A stretch of 64,000 bases of DNA from JAWLBM01 sp041687675 (GCA_041687675.1 JAWLBM010000010.1:1-64000), one strand, 5' to 3'; positions 16,545-25,607 are shown, counted from the first letter of the stretch. The notes: a model not told the origin generated them from the sequence alone. Program-made: numbers and translations.

Positions 16545-16931
16545 ATGACTTCCCCGGCCGCAGTCAGCTCCCCCACGCACTGCCTTTCCGGCAAGAGGAT
16601 CCTCGTCGTCGAGGACGAGCCGCTGATCGGCATGGTGGTCGAGGACCTCCTCCTCGAACTCGGCGCAGAGGTGGTCGGCCCCGCCTGCACCATTGACCAG
16701 GCCACACGCCTCATCGAGGGCACCGAGATCGACGCCGCCGTCCTCGACGTGAACCTCGCCGGCATCAGCAGCGAGCCGGTCGCCCGGATCCTGCGGGAGC
16801 GGTCGGTCCCCTTCGTCTTCGCAACGGGCTACGAGCGCCCGGACGTGCCCGGCTTCGAGACGACGCCCGTCGCCCGCAAGCCCTTCGTCGGCGAGCAGCT
16901 CGCAACGTTGCTGTCGAACGCTCTCGGCTGA
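16545..16931 (+). CDS. Single-domain response regulator (receiver only)
   Basis: 128-aa receiver protein. The acidic pair E23-D24 (VVEDEPL), phosphoacceptor D68 (AAVLDVNLAG), switch T94 (FVFATGY) and K112 (ARKPF) are all present, so it should be phosphorylated. There is no output domain, as in CheY- or Sma0114-like proteins, and the VFATGY-x-RK-PF ending is typical of alphaproteobacterial receiver proteins that act in HWE-kinase stress or light circuits. No kinase gene adjoins it, so it is an orphan. It lies between the apionate-type operon and the housekeeping run, convergent with the metallo-hydrolase gene. Confidence 0.8.
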   Translation: MTSPAAVSSPTHCLSGKRILVVEDEPLIGMVVEDLLLELGAEVVGPACTIDQATRLIEGTEIDAAVLDVNLAGISSEPVARILRERSVPFVFATGYERPDVPGFETTPVARKPFVGEQLATLLSNALG

Positions 16932-16962
16932 GGCCTGCCCCTGCACACCGGATCTGCCGGCT

Positions 16963-17778
16963 TCACGCCGCGGGAAGCTCCACGACCAGCCCGTCGTAGG
17001 CCGGCTCGACGCCGGCCGGCACCTCGGCCGCGACCGTGCGGTAGTCGAGGTCGATGTGCATGTGGGTGAGGATGGTCCGCCGCGGCCGGATGGAGGCCGA
17101 CAGGTCGAGCGCCTCCTCCAGCGAGAAGTGGCTCGGATGCGGCGTGTAGCGCAGCGCGTCGACCACCAGCACGTCGAGTTCGCGAAGATGGGCGAGGCTC
17201 GCCTCCGGCATGCGGCTGACGTCGGAGGAATAGGCGAAGCCGCCGACGCGGAGGCCGAGGCTGACGATGTCGCCGTGCTGCTGGTCGTAGGGGAGGATCT
17301 CGACCCGGCCGCCGGGCCCGTCGATCGAGAAGGTCTCGCCCGCCGCGATCCGGTGCGGCCGGGCGATCGGCGGGTAGTTGGACCCCGGCGGCGTCTCGAA
17401 GCAGTAGCCGAAGGCCTCCGACAGCCGCGCCATGGTGAAGTCGTTGGCGTAGACGTCGACGCGCCGGCGCCGGTTGATCACCAGCGAGCGCAGGTCGTCG
17501 ATGCCGTGGATGTGGTCGGCGTGCGGATGGGTGTAGACGATCCCATCGGCCCAGCCGACCCCGGCGGACAGCATCTGCTCGCGGAAGTCCGGCCCGGTGT
17601 CCACGACCACGACGGTCTTCTCGCCGCCCGGCCGGATCCGCTCGATGAGGAGGGACGCGCGACGGCGGCGGTTGCGCGGCTCGTTCGGGTCGCAGGCGCC
17701 CCACTCGCCGCCGATCCGCGGAACCCCCGGCGAGGAGCCGCAGCCGAGGATGGTGAAGCGGAACACGCTCTCGCTCAT
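16963..17778 (-). CDS. MBL-fold metallo-hydrolase, PhnP-like
   Basis: 271-aa metallo-beta-lactamase-fold phosphodiesterase-like enzyme. The metal motif H84-x-H86-x-D88-H89 is in YTHPHADHIHG; further ligands are the Asp in YSSDVSR and the His in ILTHMHID. N-terminal FTILGCGSSPGVPRIGG and CDPNEPRNRRRRASLLIE are typical of the PhnP/tRNase-Z-like group found beside tatD in rhizobia. Its start overlaps the tatD stop by 4 bp (ATGA). The physiological substrate is unknown; cyclic phosphodiester hydrolysis is the family expectation. Confidence 0.83.
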   Translation of the reverse strand: MSESVFRFTILGCGSSPGVPRIGGEWGACDPNEPRNRRRRASLLIERIRPGGEKTVVVVDTGPDFREQMLSAGVGWADGIVYTHPHADHIHGIDDLRSLVINRRRRVDVYANDFTMARLSEAFGYCFETPPGSNYPPIARPHRIAAGETFSIDGPGGRVEILPYDQQHGDIVSLGLRVGGFAYSSDVSRMPEASLAHLRELDVLVVDALRYTPHPSHFSLEEALDLSASIRPRRTILTHMHIDLDYRTVAAEVPAGVEPAYDGLVVELPAA

Positions 17779-18569
17779 GCGGCGCCCGCCTCCGGACGCC
17801 GGGCCCTGGAGAACAGGCGGAAGAAGTTGTCCGTCGTCGTCTCGGCCATCTCGTCGGCACCGACTCCCTTGACCCCGGCCAGCACGGCGCAGGTGTGCGC
17901 TACATAGGCCGGCTCATTGCGCTTGCCGCGCCAGGGCTGCGGAGCGAGATAGGGCGCGTCCGTCTCGACGAGAAGCCGGTCCATGGGCACGTCGGCGGCG
18001 ATGGCGCGAAGCTCGTCCGACTTCTTGAAGGTCAGGATGCCGGAGAAGGAGACGTAGAACCCCAGCGCGACCCCCGCCTCCATCAGCCGGCGGCCGGAGG
18101 AGAAGCAGTGCAGCACAGCCGGGAAGGCCCCCTTCCCCGCCTCGTCCTCGAGGATGGCGATCATGTCCGCGTCGGCGTCCCGGGCGTGGATGACCAACGG
18201 CAGCCCGGTGATCCGGGCAGCGGCGATGTGGCGGCGAAGCCCCTCGGCCTGCGCCTCGCGCGGCGACTTGTCGTAGAAGTAGTCGAGCCCCGCCTCGCCG
18301 ATCGCCACGCACTTCGGATGCGCCGAGAGGGCGACGAGGTCGTCGACCGAGACGTCGAGTTCCTCGTGGGCGTTGTGCGGGTGGGTGCCGACGGAGCACC
18401 AGACGCGATCGTCGGACTCGGCAATGGCGCGGACCTGGTCGAAGCGCCGCACCCGGGTGGAGATCGTCACCATCGTGCCGACCCCCGCCTCGACGGCGCG
18501 GGCGATCACCGCGCCCAGTTCACCGGAGAAGTCCGGGAAGTCGAGATGGCAATGGCTGTCGACGATCAT
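17775..18569 (-). CDS. tatD: TatD-family metal-dependent hydrolase (3'-5' DNase type)
   Basis: 264-aa TIM-barrel hydrolase. Metal ligands are visible in DSHCHLD (H6, H8), GEAGLDYFYD (Glu), VIHARDAD (His), LHCFSSG (His) and VETDAPYL (Asp). TatD proteins trim single-stranded DNA or RNA 3' ends and are linked to peroxide-damage repair. The ATG at 18569 begins directly at the MIVDSHCH motif; the longer frame adds no conserved sequence. Gene order metG-tatD-metallo-hydrolase is conserved in rhizobia. Confidence 0.88.
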   Translation of the reverse strand: MIVDSHCHLDFPDFSGELGAVIARAVEAGVGTMVTISTRVRRFDQVRAIAESDDRVWCSVGTHPHNAHEELDVSVDDLVALSAHPKCVAIGEAGLDYFYDKSPREAQAEGLRRHIAAARITGLPLVIHARDADADMIAILEDEAGKGAFPAVLHCFSSGRRLMEAGVALGFYVSFSGILTFKKSDELRAIAADVPMDRLLVETDAPYLAPQPWRGKRNEPAYVAHTCAVLAGVKGVGADEMAETTTDNFFRLFSRARRPEAGAA

Positions 18570-18741
18570 GACGCTCGGGTCTCCGGTCGGGTCGTGCGCC
18601 CGTCCCCTTAACCGCCGACGGCCGGAAAGTCGAGTTTCGCCAGACCGTAAGCGAGACATAGGGAACCGGCAATGTATTGCGTCGGCGTCCCTCGATTGGT
18701 CGGATGTCGTTTCATCCCCTCTCGGGGCATTCACCCCGGGC

Positions 18742-18780
18742 GGCGGGCGGACCCGGTCGTAACGCGTCGGTCCGCCCGCC
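18742..18780 (-). terminator. Strong hairpin after metG
   Basis: Perfect 12-bp stem GGCGGGCGGACC/GGTCCGCCCGCC with a 15-base loop, 10 bp beyond the metG stop, flanked by a partly complementary CCCCGG/CCGGGG pair. It probably ends or attenuates the rlpA-to-metG transcript before tatD. No T-run follows. Confidence 0.6.
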
Positions 18781-18789
18781 TGCCGGGGC

Positions 18790-20331
18790 TCATGCTCCCG
18801 CCGGCTCCACCCAGCGCGGGAAGATGCCGACCGGGGCGGGGAGCGCCGCCCCGCCGGAGAGCCGCCCCGCCTCCCCCAGCCGCGCGAAGTCGCGGGCGTC
18901 GGCCGGGACGGCGAGAAGATCGAGCAGCCGCTCCATCGAGCCGGGCATCACCGGCTGGGCGAGGATCGCCACCTGGCGGATCACCTCGGCGGTGGTCCAC
19001 AGGATGGTGCCGAAGCGCTCCGGGTCGGTCTTGCGCACCGCCCAGGGTTCTTCGCCGGCAAAGTATCTGTTCGCCTCCGCCACCACGGCCCAGACCGCGT
19101 TGAGCGCCTCGTGGATCCGCTGCCCCGCCATCGCCGTGCGGCAGAGCGGCAGCAGCGCGTCGGCGCGGGCGAGGATGTCCCGGTCCGCGTCCGAGAGCGG
19201 ACCCGGCGACGGCAAGGTGCCGCCGAGGTTCTTGGCGATCATCGACAGCGAGCGCTGCGCGAGGTTGCCGAGGTCGTTGGCGAGGTCCGCGTTGATCCGG
19301 TTGACGATCGCCTCGTGGCTGTAGTTGCCGTCCTGGCCGAAGGGCACCTCGCGCAGGAAGAAGTAGCGCACCTGGTCGAGGCCGTAGGTGTCGACGAGGT
19401 CCTTCGGTCCGACCACGTTGCCGACCGACTTCGACATCTTCTCCCCGCGGTTGAACAGGAAGCCGTGGGCGTAGACCCGCTTCGGCACCGGCAGGCCGGC
19501 CGACATCAGGAACGCCGGCCAGTACACCGTGTGGAAGCGCACGATGTCCTTGCCGATGATGTGGATCCCCGGCCAGTATCGCGCCATCAGCCCTTCCGGA
19601 TCATCGGGATAGCCGAGCGCAGTGATGTAGTTCGTGAGCGCGTCGACCCACACGTACATCACGTGCCGCTCGTCCCCCGGCACCTTGATGCCCCAGTCGA
19701 AGGTGGTCCGCGAGACCGAGAGGTCGCGCAGGCCCGACTTGACGAAGCTCACCACCTCGTTGCGCCGCTCGTCCGGGCCGATGAACTCCGGGTTCTCGGC
19801 GTAGAGCTTCAGCAGCGGCTCCTGGTAGGCGGAGAGGCGGAAGAAGTAGCTCTCCTCCTCCACCCACTCCACCGGCGAGCCCTGCGGTCCGTAGCGCACG
19901 CCGTCGCGGACCTCGGTCTCGCCCTCGGCGTAGAAGGCCTCGTCGCGGACCGAGTACCAGCCGGCATAGCTGTCGAGATAGATGTCCCCGTTCGCCTTCA
20001 TCGCCTCCCAGATCGCCCGGCACGAGCGGGTGTGCCGGGGCTCCGTGGTGCGGATGAAGTCGTCGTTGGAGAGGTTGAGGAGCTTCGCCATCTCCATGAA
20101 CAGGGCCGTGTTGCGGTCGGCGAGGTCACGCGGCGCGAGCCCCTCCCGGCGGGCCGTCTGCAGCATCTTGATGCCGTGCTCGTCGGTGCCGGTCAGGAAA
20201 CGGACGTCGTGACCGTCGAGCCGCATGAACCGGGCGAGCGCATCGGTCGCCATCGCCTCGTAGGCGTGGCCGATGTGGGGCGCCCCGTTTGGATAGCTGA
20301 TCGCGGTCGTGATGTAGTACGTCGGTTTCAT
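18790..20331 (-). CDS. metG: Methionyl-tRNA synthetase
   Basis: 513-aa class I aminoacyl-tRNA synthetase charging tRNA-Met. HIGH is at residues 19-22 (PHIGHAYEA) and KMSKS at 298-302 (GEKMSKSVGN). The connective-peptide zinc knuckle cysteines of the long MetG forms are absent, and there is no C-terminal EMAP/Trbp111-like domain, so this is the short alphaproteobacterial type. It lies 84 bp downstream of holB in the housekeeping run and is followed by a strong hairpin. Confidence 0.95.
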   Translation of the reverse strand: MKPTYYITTAISYPNGAPHIGHAYEAMATDALARFMRLDGHDVRFLTGTDEHGIKMLQTARREGLAPRDLADRNTALFMEMAKLLNLSNDDFIRTTEPRHTRSCRAIWEAMKANGDIYLDSYAGWYSVRDEAFYAEGETEVRDGVRYGPQGSPVEWVEEESYFFRLSAYQEPLLKLYAENPEFIGPDERRNEVVSFVKSGLRDLSVSRTTFDWGIKVPGDERHVMYVWVDALTNYITALGYPDDPEGLMARYWPGIHIIGKDIVRFHTVYWPAFLMSAGLPVPKRVYAHGFLFNRGEKMSKSVGNVVGPKDLVDTYGLDQVRYFFLREVPFGQDGNYSHEAIVNRINADLANDLGNLAQRSLSMIAKNLGGTLPSPGPLSDADRDILARADALLPLCRTAMAGQRIHEALNAVWAVVAEANRYFAGEEPWAVRKTDPERFGTILWTTAEVIRQVAILAQPVMPGSMERLLDLLAVPADARDFARLGEAGRLSGGAALPAPVGIFPRWVEPAGA

Positions 20332-20415
20332 GGGATGGGGTGCCGCCTCGTGGCTGCCGTCGGCGTCCGATGCGGGGAGGATCCCCGCGCCGCGCGTCCG
20401 ACGGCATTCGATTAC

Positions 20416-21471
20416 CTAGTTTCGGCGGGTCTCCGCAAGGCTCTGCACGATCGCCATCGCCGCCTGCTTGCGGTCGAGGTTGAGCGCCTCGGTCTCGGCG
20501 ACCACCCGGCCGACCGTCTCCCAGGACGCCGCGTAGCGCTGCAGGCGGGCGACCGGCTCCGTGCCGCCGCCACGGATCCGCTCGGAGAGCCAGCCGCGGG
20601 CGAGGTCGGCGACGAGGCCCAGCGCCGCGTCGCCGCGCCGGCCGCCTCCCGCCCGCTCGGCGAAGCGGTGCAGCGCCACCCGGTCGAGCCGGGGCAGCGC
20701 GTCGACGATCTCGCGGAAGGCGCGGTCCAGATCGAGGCCGTCGCTCTCGACCAGTTCGCAGGCCCGCCGCACGCTGCCCTCTGAGATCGCCGCCAGCGCC
20801 GGCTTGTCCGCCTCGTCGACGTGGAGGCCGAGCGCGGTCACCGCCGCGTCCAGCCCGTCGATGTCGAGCGGCGACAGCGGCAGCCGGCGGCAGCGGGAGC
20901 GGATGGTGGGCAAGAGGCCGCCCGGCGCGTGCGAGAGCACGAGGAACAGCGCCCGGGACGGCGGCTCCTCCAGCATTTTCAAGAGCGCGTTCGCCGCCGC
21001 CGGGTTCATGTCGTCGGCCGCGTCGACGATGGCGATGCGGTAGCCGCGCCCGCCCGCGGCGCTGCCGAAGAAGGGCACCGCCCGGCGGACCTCGTCGACC
21101 GTCAGCAGCGTCTTCAGCTTCTTCTCCTTCTCGTCCCACGGCCGTCGCAGGTGCAGGACGTTCGGGTGCGCGCCGGCGGCGACCTGGCCGGCGACGCGCG
21201 GATCGACGGGCGCCAGCGGGACCTCGCCGGCGGGCGGGGCGTCCTCCGGGTCGGGATGCGACAGGGCGAAGCGGGCGAAGCGGAAGGCGAGCGTCGCCTT
21301 GCCGATGCCCTTCGGCCCGGTGAGCAGGACGGCGTGGTGCATCCGCCCCGACCGATAGGCCTCGTGCAGCTCGCGCGCCGCCTCCTCGTGGCCGAAGAGG
21401 TCCGTCTGCTCGCGCGGCAGCGGCAGGCCCTCGATCCAGTCGGCCTCGGTGGAATGATCGACCTCTGCCAC
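20416..21471 (-). CDS. holB: DNA polymerase III subunit delta'
   Basis: 351-aa clamp-loader subunit. The AAA+ fold has Walker A GPKGIGKA (about residues 52-59), DAADDMNPAAANALLKMLEEPP (Walker B/sensor region) and LSHAPGGLLPTIRSRCRRLPL, all characteristic of HolB. A GTG at 21471 is chosen; it lies immediately after the tmk stop codon, giving tight coupling. With tau/gamma and delta it opens the beta clamp. The tmk-holB-metG order is the usual one in alphaproteobacteria. Confidence 0.92.
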   Translation of the reverse strand: MAEVDHSTEADWIEGLPLPREQTDLFGHEEAARELHEAYRSGRMHHAVLLTGPKGIGKATLAFRFARFALSHPDPEDAPPAGEVPLAPVDPRVAGQVAAGAHPNVLHLRRPWDEKEKKLKTLLTVDEVRRAVPFFGSAAGGRGYRIAIVDAADDMNPAAANALLKMLEEPPSRALFLVLSHAPGGLLPTIRSRCRRLPLSPLDIDGLDAAVTALGLHVDEADKPALAAISEGSVRRACELVESDGLDLDRAFREIVDALPRLDRVALHRFAERAGGGRRGDAALGLVADLARGWLSERIRGGGTEPVARLQRYAASWETVGRVVAETEALNLDRKQAAMAIVQSLAETRRN

Positions 21472-21473
21472 CC

Positions 21474-22136
21474 TCAGCCGTCCTCCGACCGTTCTGCCGG
21501 TTGCAGGCCGAGCCGGGCGGCGACCACGCGGCGGACGGCCGCCTCGACGATTTCCGGATCGGCGTTGCCGTCCACCACGGCGCAGCGCTGCGGGTCGGCC
21601 CGGGCGATCTCGAGGAAGCCGCGGCGGCGGGCGAGGTGCGTGGCGAGCGGATCGTCCTCGAAGCGGTCGAGCCCGCTCGCGCGGGCCCGCGCCCGCTCGA
21701 GGCCGACCTGCGCCGGCACGTCGAGGATGATGGTGAGGTCCGGTGTCATGTCGCCGACGGCCGCCCGCTCGAGGTGGTCGATCACGGACTTGTCGAGCCC
21801 GCCGGCGGTGCCCTGGTAGACCCGGGTGCTGTCGGCGAAGCGGTCGCAGAGCACGATGGCGCCGCGCTCCACCGCGGGGCGAATCGTCTCGGCAATGTGG
21901 TCGATCCGCGCCGCCGCGAAGAGGTAGGCCTCGCCGACGATGCCGAGCGGCCGCGCCCGGCCGGAGAGCAGCAGGGCGCGGATCACCTCCGCGGTCGGCG
22001 AACCGCCCGGCTCGCGCGTGGTGACCACCTCCTGGCCGTTGTGCCGCAGCGCCTTCGCGAGCCGGCGCACCTGCGTCGACTTGCCGGCGCCCTCCCCGCC
22101 CTCGAAGGTGATGAAGAAGCCCCGCTTCTCGTGCAC
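21474..22136 (-). CDS. tmk: Thymidylate kinase
   Basis: 220-aa dTMP kinase making dTDP for DNA synthesis. The P-loop GGEGAGKST is at residues 13-21, then the DR(F/Y) motif in LCDRFADSTRVYQG and the lid region with paired Arg (RARARASG). The frame opens at a TTG at 22154, but GTG 22136 directly precedes the conserved HEKRGFFITFEG and has GGGAG upstream, so I prefer it; the difference is 6 residues. It lies between a degenerate carboxypeptidase-like gene and holB in one operon. Confidence 0.9.
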   Translation of the reverse strand: MHEKRGFFITFEGGEGAGKSTQVRRLAKALRHNGQEVVTTREPGGSPTAEVIRALLLSGRARPLGIVGEAYLFAAARIDHIAETIRPAVERGAIVLCDRFADSTRVYQGTAGGLDKSVIDHLERAAVGDMTPDLTIILDVPAQVGLERARARASGLDRFEDDPLATHLARRRGFLEIARADPQRCAVVDGNADPEIVEAAVRRVVAARLGLQPAERSEDG

Positions 22137-22205
22137 TCCGGCCGCTCCCGCCAAGGTCCAAGGCTCTTTCCTAGCAGACCCGCGGGCGCCGTTGGAAGCC
22201 GCGCG

Positions 22206-23378
22206 TCACCACCATCCGAAGACGAGCTCCCAGAGCCCATCCAGCGCCCGCTGCCGCATGTCGCCGACCGGAACGTCCTCGGCTGCGACGAGCGGCACCG
22301 TCTGGTAGACGCGTGCGCCCTCGCGCACCTCCAGCGCGGCGACGCGGTCGCCCCGCGCGACCGGCGCCTCGACCGGGCCGTCGTAGACGATGGCGATGCG
22401 GAATTCGTCGCGGCCCTCGCGCGGCAGCGTCACCGCCACCGGCGAGGCGCCGGCCACCGGCACCCGCGGCGCCACGCCGCCAAAGACCCGGACGGTGCCG
22501 ATCGGTTCGTCGGCCCGGAAGAGGGTCACCCGGGTGAACTCGCCGAAGGCGGCGTCGAGCAGGTCCGTGACCTCGCTCTCGCGCTCGCGGGCTCGGGGAA
22601 AGCCGCTCGCCACCACGAGGACACGCCGCCCGTCGCGCACCTGGCTGATCGCCGCGGCGAAGCCGTCCGCCTCGTCGAAGGCGAGCATCAGCCCCTCGAC
22701 GCCCGGCATGCTGTTGACGAGGTCGGTCTTGTTGCGCTGCAGGATCTTGTTCCACTCGAACTCCGGCAGCGCGTAGAGGGCGTAGCGCTGGGGATGGCGG
22801 GTGCGGATCCAGTCCACCAGCCGGGCGACGTCGGCGACCGTGGTGCGGGCGGCAGGGTCGGCATAGCCGGTGGGGTTGGCGAACCGGCTGCCGGCGAGGC
22901 CGACCTCGGCAGCGAGCGCGTTCATCCGCTCGGCGAAGGCCGCCTCGGAGCCGGACAGGCCCTCGGCGAGCGCGATCGCCGCGTCGTTGGCGTATTGCAC
23001 CACCAGGCCGCGCAGCAGGTTCTCGACCGCGATCTCCGACTTCACCGGCGCGAACATGGTCGTCACCCGGGCCGGCGCGCCGCCCGTCCGCCAGGCGTGC
23101 TCGCTGACCCGGAACATCGTGTCGTCGCGGATCTCGCCCTTCTCGATCGCGTCGTAGACCACCGCGGCGGTCATCAGCTTGGCGAAGTTGCCGGGCGCGA
23201 AGGGACGGTCGACGGCCTTGGCGTAGAGCTGGGTGCCGGTGTCGGTCTCGACGATCAGCGCGCGCGGGGCGTCCGTCTCCACGGCCGATGCGCCCTCGGG
23301 CGCGAGCGCGACCGGCAGACAGGCGAGCGCCGCCAGCGCGAGGCCGCGCAGCCGCTCAGCGATGGAGGATCCTGGCAC
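22206..23378 (-). CDS. D-alanyl-D-alanine carboxypeptidase-family protein with lost active site
   Basis: 390-aa secreted protein (signal peptide about 1-32, SAVETDA after) of the PBP5/DacF (peptidase S11) fold with the C-terminal beta domain. All three penicillin-binding motifs are changed. The SxxK motif reads N64-F-A-K67 within APGNFAKLMT, so the nucleophile is missing. SGN reads Y129-A-N131 in VQYANDAAIALAE. KTG reads M231-L-A233 in GVEGLMLAF. The surrounding residues are well conserved and the frame is intact, so it looks like a retained pseudoenzyme rather than a decaying gene. The GTG start overlaps the 3' end of rlpA by 23 bp. It may bind peptidoglycan or partner with RlpA without catalysis. 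Confidence 0.8.
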   Translation of the reverse strand: MPGSSIAERLRGLALAALACLPVALAPEGASAVETDAPRALIVETDTGTQLYAKAVDRPFAPGNFAKLMTAAVVYDAIEKGEIRDDTMFRVSEHAWRTGGAPARVTTMFAPVKSEIAVENLLRGLVVQYANDAAIALAEGLSGSEAAFAERMNALAAEVGLAGSRFANPTGYADPAARTTVADVARLVDWIRTRHPQRYALYALPEFEWNKILQRNKTDLVNSMPGVEGLMLAFDEADGFAAAISQVRDGRRVLVVASGFPRARERESEVTDLLDAAFGEFTRVTLFRADEPIGTVRVFGGVAPRVPVAGASPVAVTLPREGRDEFRIAIVYDGPVEAPVARGDRVAALEVREGARVYQTVPLVAAEDVPVGDMRQRALDGLWELVFGWW

Positions 23379-24729
23379 CTCTCGCTCCCGCCCGCTCGGC
23401 GGCGGCCACCGCCTCCTCCGGCGTCACTGCCAGCGAGGAGACGCGCACCCGCGAGAGGACCCGGCCCTCCACGGTCACCGCCTCGACGGCGACGCTGCCG
23501 ATCCCGGCGAGGGCGGCGGCAAGTCGGAGGGCATTGTCGCCATCGGAGAAGACGCCCGCCTGCAGCACCGGGCCGGTGCCCGGCACGCCAAGGCGGACCT
23601 TCGCCTCGAGCCGGCTCGCAAGGTCGGAGAGCGGCAGGCCGGCGGCGACGCCGTCCACCGCGGCATAGGCGAATTCCACGCGCTCGGCGGCGTAGGAGCG
23701 GCGCATCGGCGGCTGCGGCGGCAGCAACATCGTCTCGAAGGCGGGACCGATCCCCTCTGCGACCGGCTGCGGGCCGACGGTGAAGGACGCCTCGGTGTAG
23801 CCGGAGGGCACCACGGGCGCCTGCAGCGACGCCAGCTGGACGCCTCCGGACCAGTAGTCCGCCGGGTCGGCCATCGCCACGGTGACGTAGCCCTCGCCGG
23901 CGAGGATCGGCCGCTGCGGCGGCAGGACGTCGCCCGGGATGCGAGGACCAGACGGAGCGGTTTCCGCCGTCGCCGGCGAGCCGGAGACCAGCCCCACCGC
24001 CGCGCTCGCCACGGAGATCGTGGCGTCGGCGGCAAGGCCCGGAAGCTGTTCGGCCGAGGCGATCATCGTCTCGGCAAGGCCCGGCCGCGGCTCGCCCGGG
24101 CCGCGGTAGGAGGCCATCAGGAAAGCCTCGTCGTCGCCGTGCACGGGCGCGGGCCCGACATACTCCACCTTCACCTTGGCGACGCCGGAGCGGCGCACGT
24201 CGAGCACGTCGGCGGTGCGCCGGGAGATGTCGATCAGGCGGCTGGAGTGGAACGGGCCGCGGTCGTTGACGCGCACCAGCACGCTGCGGCCGGTGTCGAG
24301 GGCGGTGACGCGGGCGTAGGACGGCAGCGGCATGGTCGGGTGGGCGGCCGTCAGGGCCTCCGAATCGAAGACCTCGCCGTTGGCCGTCTTGCGGCCGTGG
24401 AAGGCGTTGCCGTACCAGCTGGCGAGGCCGACCTTCTCGTAGTCGGGATCGAGGCGGGGGACATATTTCTTGCCGGCCACCACATAGGGCTTGCCGACCA
24501 TCGGGCGGCCGCCGCCCTTGGGGACCTTCTCGCCCATGGCCACCACCCGCGGGCTCGGCTTCACGCCGAGCTTGGGGTCGACCTTGGCGGACTGCCCAAC
24601 CTGGTCGGGACCGGAACTGCAGCCGGCGAGGAGCACGGCGACTGCGACGGTGGATGCGAAGACCGAGACGAGGCGCCTTTGCGGCTTCGTCGGGACGAGC
24701 GTGCGCGAAACCGGCCGCCGTTCGTTCAT
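23356..24729 (-). CDS. rlpA: RlpA-family septal-ring lytic transglycosylase, lipoprotein with SPOR-like end
   Basis: 457-aa lipoprotein: lipobox LLAG-C37 after a short hydrophobic stretch. The double-psi beta-barrel RlpA domain runs about 95-190 (VGLASWYGNAFHGRKTANGEVFD, ARVTALDTGRSVLVRVNDRGPF, IDISRRTADVL). A long Pro/Ala-rich linker leads to a C-terminal SPOR-like domain (about 385-457; VLQAGVFSDGDNALRLAAAL). RlpA cleaves denuded glycan strands at the septum. The ATG at 24729 has only a weak GGGAC site but gives a proper lipoprotein signal. It heads the operon leading through the degenerate carboxypeptidase-family gene to metG. Confidence 0.88.
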   Translation of the reverse strand: MNERRPVSRTLVPTKPQRRLVSVFASTVAVAVLLAGCSSGPDQVGQSAKVDPKLGVKPSPRVVAMGEKVPKGGGRPMVGKPYVVAGKKYVPRLDPDYEKVGLASWYGNAFHGRKTANGEVFDSEALTAAHPTMPLPSYARVTALDTGRSVLVRVNDRGPFHSSRLIDISRRTADVLDVRRSGVAKVKVEYVGPAPVHGDDEAFLMASYRGPGEPRPGLAETMIASAEQLPGLAADATISVASAAVGLVSGSPATAETAPSGPRIPGDVLPPQRPILAGEGYVTVAMADPADYWSGGVQLASLQAPVVPSGYTEASFTVGPQPVAEGIGPAFETMLLPPQPPMRRSYAAERVEFAYAAVDGVAAGLPLSDLASRLEAKVRLGVPGTGPVLQAGVFSDGDNALRLAAALAGIGSVAVEAVTVEGRVLSRVRVSSLAVTPEEAVAAAERAGARGARILHR

Positions 24730-24939
24730 CTTGCGGGTCCCTGACCTGTCGACGTCCGCGGCCGGTTCCTGTCCGCCGCGCCTTCCGATTCGGGCGCGCG
24801 GCCAAGAAAAACCGCGCCGGACCCGACGGGCGGGTCGCAAGCACGGTATTCGGTCGTCGTTAACCCGCGGTGTACGGGCGGCGCGACGACGCTCCGGCCA
24901 ACGTGTCGTGGTTGGCACGGCCCGGGAACCGGCGGCAGA

Positions 24940-25335
24940 TCACCATCCGATCCGGGCTTCTCCTTCTAACCCGTCGTCACGACGCCAGTAAAGGGTGGTC
25001 GCGCCGGTCCGTTCCAGTTCGAAACAGTGCCGGACGCCGTCGTACCATTCCTGCCACTCCTGGCAGAGCCGGTCCTCGGCCACCCACCAGCGGCCCTGGT
25101 CCGTCGGCTTCATGAAGCGGCCGAGGCCGACCGCCTCGCCGGAGCCGTCGACCACGCCGTCGGGCGCGTAGTAGAGCGGAAATTCGCCGCCGAGGGGCGT
25201 CTTCAGGTAGATCCGCTTGCCGGGGAGCTCCTGCTTGATCTCCCGCCCGTCCATCGGCCCGATCTCCGCCGACGCCGATGTCGTCCCGGCCGCGAGCGCC
25301 GCCGCGAGCACGGAAGCCGTGAGTGTCCACCGCAT
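24940..25335 (-). CDS. Small secreted protein of unknown function
   Basis: 131 aa with a clear signal peptide (about 1-23, SASA|EIGPM). The mature part is rich in Trp and Tyr, with two Cys (about residues 93 and 104) that could form a disulfide, and reads like a single small beta domain (KRIYLKTPLGGEFPLYYAPDG, GRWWVAEDRLCQEWQEWYDG). GGGAGG precedes the ATG. Similar short exported proteins are common in rhizobia without a known function. It lies 210 bp upstream of rlpA, same strand, probably separately transcribed. I do not recognise a named family with certainty. Confidence 0.65.
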   Translation of the reverse strand: MRWTLTASVLAAALAAGTTSASAEIGPMDGREIKQELPGKRIYLKTPLGGEFPLYYAPDGVVDGSGEAVGLGRFMKPTDQGRWWVAEDRLCQEWQEWYDGVRHCFELERTGATTLYWRRDDGLEGEARIGW

Positions 25336-25517
25336 GAGGCACCTCCCTTAAGTGACGGGCCGTCATCCGCGGCGCGTTCCTGCAAGGGCCCCTGCCCCCG
25401 CGCCCGCCGCCGCCGGCCCCATTCGCCCCTCTTACGCGGACCCGCGCGGATCGGTTCACACCACCCCCGCCCCCTCTTGCCATCCGCCTGCCGAGCGGAC
25501 ATCGTCTCGCCCGACGC

Positions 25518-25607
25518 GGATGGGTGGCCGAGCGGTTTAAGGCACCGGTCTTGAAAACCGGCGTGGGTGCAAGCCCACCGTGGGTTCGAATCCCACCCCA
25601 TCCGCCA
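25518..25607 (+). tRNA. tRNA-Ser(UGA)
   Basis: Class II tRNA: acceptor GGATGGG pairs with CCCATCC. The anticodon arm CCGGT-CTTGAAA-ACCGG gives anticodon TGA (25552-25554). There is a long variable arm (GTGGGTGCAAGCCCAC), T-arm GTGGG-TTCGAAT-CCCAC and an encoded GCCA 3' end. Reads UCA and other UCN codons. Confidence 0.96.
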
